Below are positions 8,701-15,304 of a stretch of DNA of 27,606 nt, in pieces. The DNA is from a virus. The notes below the pieces were generated by a model. The model saw only the letters and a list, made by a program, of their open reading frames with translations. It was not told where the DNA came from and did no database searches. The translations under genes and the position numbers were made by a program. The first letter of the stretch is position 1. Every line of letters begins with the position of its first letter. The stretch is taken from positions 1 to 27,606 of IMG/VR virus record IMGVR_UViG_3300032093_000678; one strand, written 5' to 3'.

Positions 8701-9332
8701 GACGAAGCTGCTTCGGCGCCTGCAGTGGGGTCAGTGCCACTGCCAAACCTCAGATCGCTGAAACGTAAAATGCCGTTCTGGCGCAGGTACAGCCAATACT
8801 TTTGCGCCGCCATTTGACGCAAAGTTGCTTGGCCAAAGGCTGTGCGGGCTACATCAATACCAGCCGGATCAATGTTGGATGCCCCAATCACTGCAGCCAT
8901 CTGCATGAATTGACTAGAGCCAAAACTTTTAACGGCGGACCACACCATTGAGGTGTTGACGCGGACGCCGCCCGTTGTGTTTTGGTCGGTGTTGCAATAA
9001 ACCAGATTGACAGGATCGCCGTACTTGGCTAACTCCTGTGAACTGTTGAAACCAAAACGCGGGGAGAAAGTTTGATCGCGTCTGCGGCGTTGGTTTTGTT
9101 GAGATGGGAGTTCTGGCTTGGGTGCCAGTAGTGCTGCGCCAACCTGAAACAGAACGCCAACAATCGTCAGAACAAGTGCGACAGTTGCAGGATCATTTTG
9201 CGGAGTTTTTAGTTTGTCCGCAGGCAGTTTTGTGTGATCAAATTGCGCCTGCACAAAGTTCAAATACTCCTGCTCGCTAATGCCCAGCTCAGCAATCAGC
9301 TGGTGTTCGTAGGGCAGTAGGCGGCGGGTCAT
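5721..9332 (-). CDS. Tail tip / host-specificity protein, lambda gpJ-like
   Basis: This 1203-residue protein is the largest in the window. It follows the NlpC-like gene with an ATGA overlap, the usual K-J order of lambda-type tail tips. Residues about 48-71 are strongly hydrophobic (VALVLTIVGVLFQVGAALLA), as in the N-terminal region of many gpJ homologues. Residues about 90-370 and 605-1200 look like hub and fibronectin-like beta domains; RSQAIMYAKLLCQQRRN near residue 1060 and the SPGAYIYVDAG-like segment after it are typical of gpJ C-terminal halves. Between them, residues about 378-600 form a highly charged, heptad-rich segment that I read as a long coiled-coil insertion. The protein should form the central tail hub contacting the host receptor and the fibres. 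The family call is secure from size, order and motifs; the insertion is unusual. Confidence 0.82.
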   Translation of the reverse strand: MTRRLLPYEHQLIAELGISEQEYLNFVQAQFDHTKLPADKLKTPQNDPATVALVLTIVGVLFQVGAALLAPKPELPSQQNQRRRRDQTFSPRFGFNSSQELAKYGDPVNLVYCNTDQNTTGGVRVNTSMVWSAVKSFGSSQFMQMAAVIGASNIDPAGIDVARTAFGQATLRQMAAQKYWLYLRQNGILRFSDLRFGSGTDPTAGAEAASSFVYKASLAGATRTEGFSQAFSPSTATRCGVTAPIPINVLYLDRDERGSSNLRADLGIELNGRGGYWPDNKLDNSRPAIPVGTVFTLRFKPLSSSGASDVRQAASELRRTLLSSIDAASTYKLGSAKLRVKGQITDLELDNDATNIDFECIESGVCPNEDYGTLTYKANEKEASDEIARLNTEIQVLRELLSQTPPLLTPSAQARIDQINSRVAEINALIDSIEELRDRKWTTEEIEAITSDDGSIYDPVVIHFANKVEDARERRRLFQVYIDDELDKPAAQRNRAAIRSWKEEIRAVNRRLKNITAKLDEAIRQYGFADNGKGRSLREDRKAKLRRIQKLNEEIGAIYGDSGNVDAAATEARANGWRAQIAALEVEKAYYQSVIDNPELQNDFFDTKCMVKIEEASYETITPCRIVDFALKARVFKRVQGRAKTYGEVETKTYKDSDNGYKLRSMFFWVLYRRTGGAWVRVPRIFVIRRGADQDNYTFLKFIAGDNIGNWQFKFEPIAETAAEMRYYGLTDFAYVENAGTVQNITGPAGGTFTFTGKLRTRDGYLAPINRNPSEIDEWSLFSMRSDTQLNFSFDNGPELEIKAVTEQSTEAFSNYPQLYSNLTMLGFNVYSGQGVQDLRSMSVFVNKGRLVRRLNDDGSYSSTPDTATSLAPEIFLDTILDTVDGIGQFAKIEGIDLPALALAKRFCQRNNLFFDGVIAEPTAWRQFWAEVGPYSLLELGRIGGKETLIPAVPCDNSGNITRTVPIRAMFTAGNILEDSYKEEFIDYGSSVQDLIATVIYRNTERDGVFPRNASVDVNLVGVTEATAIRQTFDLSQYVTNRSQAIMYAKLLCQQRRNIRRNIEFKTFPTDSPLSPGAYIYVDAGLQEWQGIYSGQIESGGALNIPLADAIPNGSYSVLLYRDGQSVITTTASISSNVASSLAGYEGWLFVLGTPAKAKRTFRVVEVQMDEEGEVSVRAVEHPCDNSGQSLIADFSDGLFTIR

Positions 9333-9709
9333 TTGTGAAGCCTGAAGTAATGGCCGTAATCGGGTGGAAGCGGAGCCAGCACCACGCCGGATCTCTCGCT
9401 AATAAAAAGCACGTTGCCGTCGTCCATCACTGTACCCATGGCGCCGCCCTTTGTACCGGGCAGCAATACAACCGCATGGCGCTCAGGACCGTTTAGCCGT
9501 GTGCCGTTTTGTAGAAGCCATTTCGCCATGATCCGGCGCGGGAAAGTGTTGTCGGTATAGCGCTCAAAGTACCAGGCAAAATCTGGCGTGTGATCGTAGT
9601 AGCCAAGCCGGCGGCGAACCTCGGCAAAGAGCAGGCAGCAATCGACCGTACCTGAACCATCGCCGGGGTAGGCGCCCCACGCACGCTTCAAGCCGATTAG
9701 GTCGTTCAC
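9329..9709 (-). CDS. NlpC/P60-like tail assembly protein, probably catalytically impaired
   Basis: This 126-residue protein has a GTVDCCLLFAEVRRRLG motif (residues 20-36) matching the catalytic Cys helix of NlpC/P60 cysteine peptidases. Lambda gpK-type tail proteins carry this domain, and the position directly before the gpJ-like gene is the canonical place. The later motif, where active members have H-[V/A]-G-[I/V], reads GGAMGTVMDDGNVLFIS (residues 88-104), so Ala90 stands where the catalytic His is expected. The following IHA-type His is Phe. The protein may therefore keep a structural tail-assembly role without peptidoglycan hydrolysis, which is inference. It starts with GTG at 9709, inside a GTGA overlap with the previous gene. 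Confidence 0.72.
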   Translation of the reverse strand: MNDLIGLKRAWGAYPGDGSGTVDCCLLFAEVRRRLGYYDHTPDFAWYFERYTDNTFPRRIMAKWLLQNGTRLNGPERHAVVLLPGTKGGAMGTVMDDGNVLFISERSGVVLAPLPPDYGHYFRLHK

Positions 9710-10170
9710 CGCAAATACAGCTCGCTGTTGAGAGGCAGCGGGCCAACGTTTTCGCGTGTCAGGGTTCTGGCTGGAAAGGCGCTACCCACGCTGTCAATCG
9801 CAGAGCGGAAACGGAGTTCAACAGTGGTTTCGCTAAAGCTGGCGCCAATGCCGACGTAGTAATCGGTCAACGCGGTAAGGATTTGGTCGCTGGCGTTTAG
9901 CCATGCGTTTGTGAATTGCAGTGTGCTCAGGCGGTTTCCGTTGGCTTGCTCCACCAGCCGCAGCACAACCTCTAAGTTCGGGAACAATACTTGCAGCGTT
10001 TCGTTATCGCCGTTCAACGTGGCGAGCGCACCAGATGCCTGAAACGGGGCAAAGCCGTAGGACTCACTCAGGTACGAACTGTTGGCGCCAACAAAATAAT
10101 TCTGATAGCGGTGAACGACACCACCAGCAGTTGTCAGCTTGAAATACTGTGCGATGCGGATTTCGCTCAT
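9706..10170 (-). CDS. Minor tail protein, lambda gpL-like by position
   Basis: This 154-residue protein starts MSEIRIAQYFKLTTAGGVVH and is rich in predicted beta strands. It includes SYLSESYGFAPFQASGA and LRLVEQANGNRLSTLQFTNA, patterns seen in minor tail proteins related to the DUF1833/gpL group (resemblance from memory, not searched). It sits between a gpM-like gene and the NlpC-like gene, reproducing the M-L-K-J order of lambda-like tail tips. Its ATG shares a TGATG junction with the stop of the upstream gene and its own stop forms GTGA with the next start, so the four tip genes should be translated in a coupled chain. It most likely forms part of the tip complex that receives the end of the tube. 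Confidence 0.6.
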   Translation of the reverse strand: MSEIRIAQYFKLTTAGGVVHRYQNYFVGANSSYLSESYGFAPFQASGALATLNGDNETLQVLFPNLEVVLRLVEQANGNRLSTLQFTNAWLNASDQILTALTDYYVGIGASFSETTVELRFRSAIDSVGSAFPARTLTRENVGPLPLNSELYLR

Positions 10171-10559
10171 CAGTAATCAAGCTCCCCGGCAAGGCTGATC
10201 GTCACCGTGTTGCGTCCTACGTAGACCGAACGCACTTCAGGCGGGCTGGTGTATTCCCACTTGATTTGCGTGGGTGATTGGATCTTGCTGGTTAGCGTTG
10301 CGTCCATCCCGGCAAATGTTTCGGCGGGCAAGGTAAACCGGCTGAAACCGCCAGACGTGCCGTTGTAGTGGTCGATCAGCTGAGACGCCGCTGTGTCGGT
10401 GATGTTGGTGAAGGTCAGCTGCAGTTCGTAGCCGTAGGCGCGGTTGCCAAAGGCTCGCTTGACCGTGGCGCCAGACAAGGCGCGGTACACCTTTGTAGGG
10501 AACTGCCCGAGGCGGAAGTTGCGCTCGGATGGTTTGATGCCTGGGAATTGAGCGGTCAT
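10170..10559 (-). CDS. Minor tail protein, lambda gpM-like by position
   Basis: This 129-residue protein follows the tape-measure gene with a TGATG overlap (stop and start share bases). It begins MTAQFPGIKPSERNFRLGQF and has SGATVKRAFGNRAYGYELQL and ASQLIDHYNGTSGGFSRFTL, a pattern of an all-beta domain with a central helix common in small proteins immediately after the tape measure. In lambda-like phages the gene here encodes a distal tail or tip-assembly protein. No enzymatic motif is visible. The function is assigned mainly from order and fold-like composition, so the exact family is unsure. Confidence 0.58.
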   Translation of the reverse strand: MTAQFPGIKPSERNFRLGQFPTKVYRALSGATVKRAFGNRAYGYELQLTFTNITDTAASQLIDHYNGTSGGFSRFTLPAETFAGMDATLTSKIQSPTQIKWEYTSPPEVRSVYVGRNTVTISLAGELDY

Positions 10560-12709
10560 CAGCGGAGACCCACGCGGCTACGGGTGCCAGGGCTTTGTTG
10601 CAGTTTATCCAAGGTCATTGTCATCCCTCGTTTTGCTCCGTCGCTGGCGGCTTGACGGCGGGTGGCTGCCATGGCTTGTTCCAGTTGATCGCGGCTGACG
10701 TATTCGACTCCGCCGATGTTGGTGGTCTGGAAACTCATGTTGAGCACTGGCGCACCTGCTGCAGCGGAGCTGGAACCCATGGCAGAACGCAGGTCGTTGT
10801 TTGACATAACGTTGCCGCCTGTGCTGGGCACAAACAACTCTGGGCCACGCTCACCAACGACATAGGGCTTGCCACCCGCAACAGAACCACCAGCAGCTCT
10901 GCCGCCCACAGCAAGGCCGGGGATAGGTGTTTTTAACGCTCCGGTGCCAGTCAGATTTTTATTGGCTGTGCTCAATGCATTACCGCCACCACTCAAGGCA
11001 TTAAAGATTGTTTGCAAAATAATCAATGTCATTTGCTTGGCGATAATCTCAGCCGCCATATTGATGAAAGCATCACCAATGCTCTTGAAGGCATCAGCCA
11101 ATGCTTGCTGAGTTGATTTGGCGCCAGAAATCACATCGCTAAATGCGGTACTAAAAGCGCTACCAATTGCAGTTGCGCCGCCAACTATTGCGTCAACCTG
11201 AAGTTTGATCGGGTCTAAATCTTCTTTGAGTTTGGCAATGGCGTTAGATAGTCCCCCGACAACAGTGCCTTCACCAGCAACGCCAAATTCGGCTTCGCCA
11301 AGCGCTTTTTTGAAAAGTTTTTCCGCCTCTTCCGCTTGCTTTTCTAACTCCTCCGTTTGTAACTTAATGATTTCAAGTCGTTGAATTTCAGCGTTAAGCG
11401 TTTTGAGGTTGGTCTGTTGCTCGGTATTTTTTAGTTCGCCAATTTGCGCTGCGCGATCTTGAAAATCGAACTGAATTTGTAAGCGCTTGCGTTCAAGCTC
11501 GGAAGACTCAAATAACAGTGCGGCTTGCCGTGAAAATTGAGTGCCAAGCTGATCACCAACTTCTAATGACCGTTCAAGCTCTTTACGTAGGCGCTCTGCC
11601 TCGCGTTCAGCATCAGACTTGCCCTCTTTCTTTTTCTTGCCGCCAGTGGCAGCCATAAGACCCGGCAAGGTAACGGCAGCGGCGGGCGGTGTTGCAGCAG
11701 GCGGCTTGAGAATGCCCTGCTGATAGCCGTATGTCCGCATTAAGTCGCGGAATCTTTCTTCCCGTAACTGCGTAAATTGATCTGCATTGATACGACCGCC
11801 TCCGCGCAATCTGGCAATCTGTTCAGCCTCTTGCCCCGCTTGTTTGAACAAACGATCACGCTGTTGAGCTGAAAGATTTGCGCCTAGTTGACGCTGCAGC
11901 AAGATCGTCTCAAAGACGTTATTAACTTGATTGGCAATATCAATTGCAAGCCCCAAAATGCTTTGCATTGCAGGGGCAAGGATCGAGCCAAGGCGCGACG
12001 CAAGGTTTTGTACAGCGTCCTGCAGTGTGCTTAAACGGCCTGCAAGAGTGTCACTTTGCGCTACAGCGCCATCGGCATATTTGCCGCCAGCAGCGGTAAG
12101 TTTTTGGATGGCATACTCAACGGCTTGTGCGCTAATTTGCCCATCTTGCAGTGCGTCTTGAAACTCCTGCCCGCTAAGTTTGTATTCCTCGCGCAAAACT
12201 TGCTGCAGAGCAACGCCACGTTCTTGAAATTGCAGTAGCTCTTCACCTTGTAACTTGCCTTTCGCTTGGACTTGACCGTAGGCCGTGACAAGACCGCTTA
12301 ACTCTGCACCAGTGGCGCCACTTACATCAGCGAGGCGTCTTGTTGTTTCGACAACCTTATTAGTTTCAACTCCAAACGCTTGCAATCGCTTGGCTGAATC
12401 AATCAGCTCAGTGCTGGTAAATGGTGTTGCCGCACCAAGCTGCTGCAGGTCTTTAATGATCTGCCCAGCCTTTTCGGCACTGCCAGTTAGAACCTGCAGG
12501 CTGCGTGTTTGGCTTTCAATTTCAGCCGTGCTGACAAAGACAAACTTGGCCGCCTGAATTACAGAAAACGCAGCAGCAAGCTTGCCTATCGCTCCACCAA
12601 GGCCACCTATCGCACGCTCTGTTTGCTGCGCCTGCGACTGAACTTCGCGCAGCTTCTGAGTCGCGCCACGGCTATCAACATTGATGGCAACGTTGGCAAC
12701 GACGGACAC
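10559..12709 (-). CDS. Tape measure protein
   Basis: This 716-residue protein sets tail length and occupies the tail lumen. The N-terminal part (about residues 15-250) has the features of the TMP family: a helical QSQAQQTERAIGGLGGAIGK segment, then ATPFTSTELIDSAKRLQAFG and ERGVALQQVL. The middle (about 360-470) is a charged Lys/Glu/Arg coiled coil. Residues about 490-600 are helical with a hydrophobic stretch (EIIAKQMTLIILQTIFNALS). The C-terminus carries GGRAAGGSVAGG and VGERGPELF, common in tape measures. The start is GTG at 12709, 26 bases after the stop of the chaperone extension, which is the expected gene order. The length suggests a tail of roughly 100 nm by the usual rule of about 0.15 nm per residue. 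Confidence 0.9.
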   Translation of the reverse strand: MSVVANVAINVDSRGATQKLREVQSQAQQTERAIGGLGGAIGKLAAAFSVIQAAKFVFVSTAEIESQTRSLQVLTGSAEKAGQIIKDLQQLGAATPFTSTELIDSAKRLQAFGVETNKVVETTRRLADVSGATGAELSGLVTAYGQVQAKGKLQGEELLQFQERGVALQQVLREEYKLSGQEFQDALQDGQISAQAVEYAIQKLTAAGGKYADGAVAQSDTLAGRLSTLQDAVQNLASRLGSILAPAMQSILGLAIDIANQVNNVFETILLQRQLGANLSAQQRDRLFKQAGQEAEQIARLRGGGRINADQFTQLREERFRDLMRTYGYQQGILKPPAATPPAAAVTLPGLMAATGGKKKKEGKSDAEREAERLRKELERSLEVGDQLGTQFSRQAALLFESSELERKRLQIQFDFQDRAAQIGELKNTEQQTNLKTLNAEIQRLEIIKLQTEELEKQAEEAEKLFKKALGEAEFGVAGEGTVVGGLSNAIAKLKEDLDPIKLQVDAIVGGATAIGSAFSTAFSDVISGAKSTQQALADAFKSIGDAFINMAAEIIAKQMTLIILQTIFNALSGGGNALSTANKNLTGTGALKTPIPGLAVGGRAAGGSVAGGKPYVVGERGPELFVPSTGGNVMSNNDLRSAMGSSSAAAGAPVLNMSFQTTNIGGVEYVSRDQLEQAMAATRRQAASDGAKRGMTMTLDKLQQSPGTRSRVGLR

Positions 12710-12735
12710 GGCACGACCCTGATCTTGTTCGCAGT

Positions 12736-12921
12736 CTACCGACGACGCTTCATCTGACGTTCTTGCTCTTCATTCTGCAGCTCAAAATAACTAGACCAAA
12801 TCAGAAGTTCCTCTAGTGTCACTTCCCGATTCAGTCGGGCCAATGTATATCCAAGTTCCTTGGCAACCCCAAGCTGCAGGAGCAAGAGGTTGTCTTTTTT
12901 CAGCTCAGCCTTTACGGCTTT
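12736..12921 (-). CDS. Tail assembly chaperone C-terminal extension, reached by frameshift
   Basis: The minus-strand frame that is +1 to the upstream chaperone is open for 61 codons and lacks an ATG, GTG or Shine-Dalgarno near its beginning. It encodes a convincing helical segment (AELKKDNLLLLQLGVAKELG, then VTLEELLIWSSYFELQ and a QERQMKRRR end). This resembles the gpT-like part of tail assembly chaperones. It ends 26 bases before the tape-measure start, exactly where the T part of gpGT-type proteins lies. I infer it is made only as a fusion to the preceding 119-residue protein, giving a product of about 175 residues. An independent start at a TTG near 12886 is possible but lacks a ribosome site. 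Confidence 0.65.
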   Translation of the reverse strand, partial: KAVKAELKKDNLLLLQLGVAKELGYTLARLNREVTLEELLIWSSYFELQNEEQERQMKRRR

Positions 12922-12922
12922 T
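12905..12922 (-). promoter_or_regulatory. Putative programmed +1 (or -2) frameshift window
   Basis: The shift must occur between the TGA that closes the extension frame (12922..12924) and the TGA ending the chaperone (12905..12907). Read on the minus strand, the window is AAA AGC CGT AAA GGC TGA. Two places allow tRNA-Lys to re-pair after moving one base forward: AAA-A (12922..12919) to AAA, and AAA-G (12913..12910) to AAG. A -1 shift would not reach the extension frame. Most known tail chaperones use -1, but -2 (phage Mu) and +1 (Listeria phage PSA) cases are known. Confidence 0.5.
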
Positions 12923-13264
12923 CATGTCCAGTTCTTTGCCTTCCTCGGGGTTGGTGATAATAGCGAGCATCATGGCTTGAAGGTCAGCGTCAAGCACATC
13001 GTTTTTCAGCTCAGCAATTTCACCAGCCTGAAACAGGCGTTGTCCTGCGTCATCAACAGCTTTCGTGACCAGCAGATTTAAAGCAAATCCATTCGGATCA
13101 TCACCGCCAGGCATCTTCTGCGCACGCTCACGCTCAGCCATCGTCAACGGCGTTGCGTAAAACTCAAACACATCGCCATTGTCCAGTGTCACCACACGCT
13201 TAATAGGCGTCAGGTTGGCTGCCTTTTTCAGACGGGCAAGGGCTGACGATGTAGGCACAGGCAT
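12905..13264 (-). CDS. Tail assembly chaperone (gpG-like)
   Basis: This 119-residue protein lies between the major tail protein and the tape measure, the place of tail assembly chaperones. It begins MPVPTSSALARLKKAANLTP and contains VTLDNGDVFEFYATPLTMAE, PGGDDPNGFALNLLVTKAVD, then a helical end. The pattern of a short beta region with TMAERE and a C-terminal helix about the co-translated assembly factor fits gpG-like proteins, which coat the tape measure during tail assembly and are absent from the finished virion. It has its own ATG just after the terminator that follows the tail-tube gene. Its last codons contain the inferred frameshift window, so a minor fraction should be extended into the 12736..12921 frame. 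Confidence 0.72.
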   Translation of the reverse strand: MPVPTSSALARLKKAANLTPIKRVVTLDNGDVFEFYATPLTMAERERAQKMPGGDDPNGFALNLLVTKAVDDAGQRLFQAGEIAELKNDVLDADLQAMMLAIITNPEEGKELDMKSRKG

Positions 13265-13296
13265 AAAAACAGGTCGTTTGTTATTACTTTAGACGT

Positions 13297-13324
13297 AAAA
13301 AAGCCCCCAGCGCAAGCCAGGGGC
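13297..13324 (-). terminator. Rho-independent terminator after the major tail protein
   Basis: Read on the minus strand, the stem is GCCCCTGGC, loop TTGC, arm GCTGGGGGC, followed directly by six T. Nine pairs form, two of them G-U. It sits 26 bases beyond the tail-tube stop and 32 bases before the chaperone start, inside an otherwise one-directional late operon. It probably ends most tail-tube transcripts, leaving read-through for the low-copy chaperone and tape measure. Confidence 0.8.
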
Positions 13325-13350
13325 GTGAGGAGTACAACCGACTGACCTTA

Positions 13351-14106
13351 TCAGGCAGTGGCAAAGTCGAAGGTGGGCACGCCAGACGGGCGGAAGGTGA
13401 TTTCAACCTGTTGGGCGTCGTCAGGATTGATGTTCAGGCTGGCGGTCAGCAGCACGGCATCCATTGCGATGGAGCGGCTCAAGGCCTCAGTGCCTTGCTT
13501 ATCGGTATACAGCTTGAAGGCGCAACCAACTTGTTGACGCTGTAGCACGTCTTCCACCATGCGGTTAGACAGGGCACTGTCTTCGTTGGTGACGTAAATA
13601 GTGGCAGTGCCGTTGCCATCAGCAAAGCCGGGGATATAGGCGCGGAAGGGCGCATATTGACCGGCGGTTTGACCAATGGTGGTCACGTCGATTTCAGCGC
13701 GGCTGATCTCAAAAGACCAGGATTGAACTTGGCCGACAGCGGCATAATCCGCGTAATACACCTCAAACTCGTTAGGTGCAGCCACAGTGCCATCGTCGGT
13801 AATGGCAAGGATGGTGCCACCAGCAGCAGTCGATACGGTGAGCGCACCAGTAGCAGCGGTGTAGCTCAGGACGTAATAGGTGGTGCTGGAGTCAATAGGG
13901 GAGGGCAGGGTGCCAGTGCCAGATGCACCAGTTTGGCTATTGACGACGCGGAACTTGACAGGATCGCCAACCTTGAAATTTAGGTAAGGCTGAACAGTGA
14001 TCGTGTCAGAACCAGCATTTACGCCAGACTCACCGAATGTACCGGTGGTGCCAGCGGGCTTGTAGTAAAGGGCGCCGGACGTACCGGACAAAACAGTGAC
14101 AGCCAT
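13351..14106 (-). CDS. Major tail (tube) protein
   Basis: This 251-residue protein is placed before the tail chaperone and after the tail terminator-like gene, the standard position of the tube subunit. Residues about 15-110 hold a domain with DTITVQPYLNFKVGDPVKFR and SSTTYYVLSYTAATGALTVS. From about residue 128 it has the tube signature SWSFEISRAEIDVTTIGQ, then AYIPGFADGNGTATIYVTN. It ends with a strand (DAQQVEITFRPSGVP). The tube domain resembles those of the genes at 5257 and 4385. The N-terminal segment may be an extra surface domain. A strong terminator follows, consistent with the need for many copies. The start is the ATG at 14106. Confidence 0.85.
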   Translation of the reverse strand: MAVTVLSGTSGALYYKPAGTTGTFGESGVNAGSDTITVQPYLNFKVGDPVKFRVVNSQTGASGTGTLPSPIDSSTTYYVLSYTAATGALTVSTAAGGTILAITDDGTVAAPNEFEVYYADYAAVGQVQSWSFEISRAEIDVTTIGQTAGQYAPFRAYIPGFADGNGTATIYVTNEDSALSNRMVEDVLQRQQVGCAFKLYTDKQGTEALSRSIAMDAVLLTASLNINPDDAQQVEITFRPSGVPTFDFATA

Positions 14107-14130
14107 GTTTGTGAACGGTAGTGGCTAGGG

Positions 14131-14550
14131 TCAGTCTAGATACGCTTCAAAGGTAGCAGTTAGCTGAGTTTGAAAGTAAGGCTCAGGCGCTGCTGGCGTT
14201 ACTTGTGCTGGTCCCGAGGCTGCGTCAAAGATAATGCTGCTGAACTTTGCGCGGTCAAACTTGTCCTTGATCCGTTCTGCAATAGTGAAGTTTGCAGCGG
14301 CGCCTTGACCCTGTGGCGTAAAAACGTTGACTACCAGCGTGCCAGTCTGACGGTTGAAACCAGTGCTTGGGCCAAGCAGCGTGGCGTAGTTGTTATCGCC
14401 AAAGCGAATGAACACTTGGACCCATGGTGTGTTGTTGGGTGGCGTGAACGGAACGTTTTGGTAGCTGATTGGATAGGCAGGCGATAACGCCAACTCCGTT
14501 GCGATGCGCCCTTCAATGGCAGCGCGAACGTCGTTGTAGGTGCTGCTCAT
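14131..14550 (-). CDS. Tail terminator / tail completion protein
   Basis: This 139-residue protein starts MSSTYNDVRAAIEGRIATEL and contains YPISYQNVPFTPPNNTPWVQ, GPSTGFNRQTGTLVVNVFTP and QGAAANFTIAERIKDKFDRA. These motifs (a first helix, a P.N.PWV strand, an R..G.L.V..F.P strand and an A..I...F helix) are those of small proteins that cap the tail tube and join it to the head (gpU/DUF4128-like). It lies directly before the tail-tube gene. The ATG is preceded by a strong GGGAGG and overlaps the upstream stop in ATGA. The call is well supported by motif order and position. Confidence 0.78.
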   Translation of the reverse strand: MSSTYNDVRAAIEGRIATELALSPAYPISYQNVPFTPPNNTPWVQVFIRFGDNNYATLLGPSTGFNRQTGTLVVNVFTPQGQGAAANFTIAERIKDKFDRAKFSSIIFDAASGPAQVTPAAPEPYFQTQLTATFEAYLD

Positions 14551-14945
14551 GATTCCCTCCCGATGCGGTCAGCGTTGGTTCGCACAAAGCCTTGTATGTC
14601 TTTAGCGATGCCTTGCACCCAGCCTCCAGGAGCCTGCTTTGACCAACCTTGTGCAAGACGTTTTGCGTAAGGAAGGTTGTTATGGATGCTGTAGACGTTC
14701 CCTAGTTTTTCCTGCTGGTAGCCGATTCGCTCAATTTGCGGTGTGCCTGTGTATGTGCCGGGAGGCTTTTCTCCGCCTGGTGCAGCATTTTCGCCAACCT
14801 GCCAGCTAACGCGAAAGCGACCAGTATCAACAGGGCTGGCGGCTTTTAGGCGTGCATCAGTTTCAAGTACAGCAACACGCAACAGCTTTTCCATCTGCTG
14901 CTCTGCGTAGTTGCCAATATCGCCAATCCTGATGGTGCGTGCCAT
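14547..14945 (-). CDS. HK97 gp10-like head-tail protein
   Basis: This 132-residue protein begins MARTIRIGDIGNYAEQQMEK and contains LKAASPVDTGRFRVSWQVGE followed by SIHNNLPYAKRLAQGWSKQA. The 'SPVDTGRFR.SW' and 'NNLPYAKRL..GWS.QAPGG' pair is a hallmark of HK97 gp10-like proteins found between head-tail connector and tail-tube genes. They act at the head-tail or neck interface during tail joining. The ATG forms a TAATG junction with the preceding stop, and its own end overlaps the tail terminator gene by four bases, so the three neck genes are coupled. Confidence 0.8.
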   Translation of the reverse strand: MARTIRIGDIGNYAEQQMEKLLRVAVLETDARLKAASPVDTGRFRVSWQVGENAAPGGEKPPGTYTGTPQIERIGYQQEKLGNVYSIHNNLPYAKRLAQGWSKQAPGGWVQGIAKDIQGFVRTNADRIGRES

Positions 14946-15301
14946 TATGCCCTCAAGATCAGCTCGTAAGTGATCGGGGTGTTGTCCTGTTCAATCGTAC
15001 GCACCTCAATAACCTGATGCGTCACACTGCTAATCAGCACTTCATCAGCAGTCGTAGGCGCGTTGGCAACATCAGCAGCTGCAATCAGCAGCCGTTTGTC
15101 TCCTGCCTGAATTAGATCATTGACTTCGTTCAGCCTGACATCTTCCAACACGCCGCGTACTGTAGTGTCAGCAGTAGTTTCGCTAACGGTGCCTGTCGTT
15201 GTGTTGTAAGCGCCAGTGGTTACGCGGCGGATAGTGGCAACACCACCAAACTTCAGCATCAGCTTGCTGGCGGTCTTACGCAGCGACGTAGCAAGCGCCA
15301 T
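14945..15301 (-). CDS. Head-tail joining (head closure) protein
   Basis: This 118-residue protein begins MALATSLRKTASKLMLKFGG. It has a beta-rich body with ATIRRVTTGAYNTTTGTVSE, TVRGVLEDVRLNEVNDLIQA and GDKRLLIAAADV. The 'G..V.GVL.....E.....I..GD..LLI.A' pattern is typical of small SPP1 gp16/HK97 gp9-like stopper proteins that close the portal channel and join head to tail. It lies immediately before the gp10-like gene, in the expected order. Three accessory genes (15305-16278) separate it from the connector gene. No unusual residue was noted. Confidence 0.7.
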   Translation of the reverse strand: MALATSLRKTASKLMLKFGGVATIRRVTTGAYNTTTGTVSETTADTTVRGVLEDVRLNEVNDLIQAGDKRLLIAAADVANAPTTADEVLISSVTHQVIEVRTIEQDNTPITYELILRA

Positions 15302-15304
15302 TTA

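Noticed and set aside
6201-8817. Plus-strand frames of 167 and 157 codons (6201..6704 and 8344..8817) opposite the gpJ-like gene
   Set aside because: Both lie fully within the tip-protein gene and lack protein-like patterns; the sense frame is clearly coding.
12895-12900. Run of six A (minus strand) as a -1 slippery site for the tail chaperone
   Set aside because: It lies downstream of the chaperone stop at 12905..12907, and a -1 slip would give the wrong frame.
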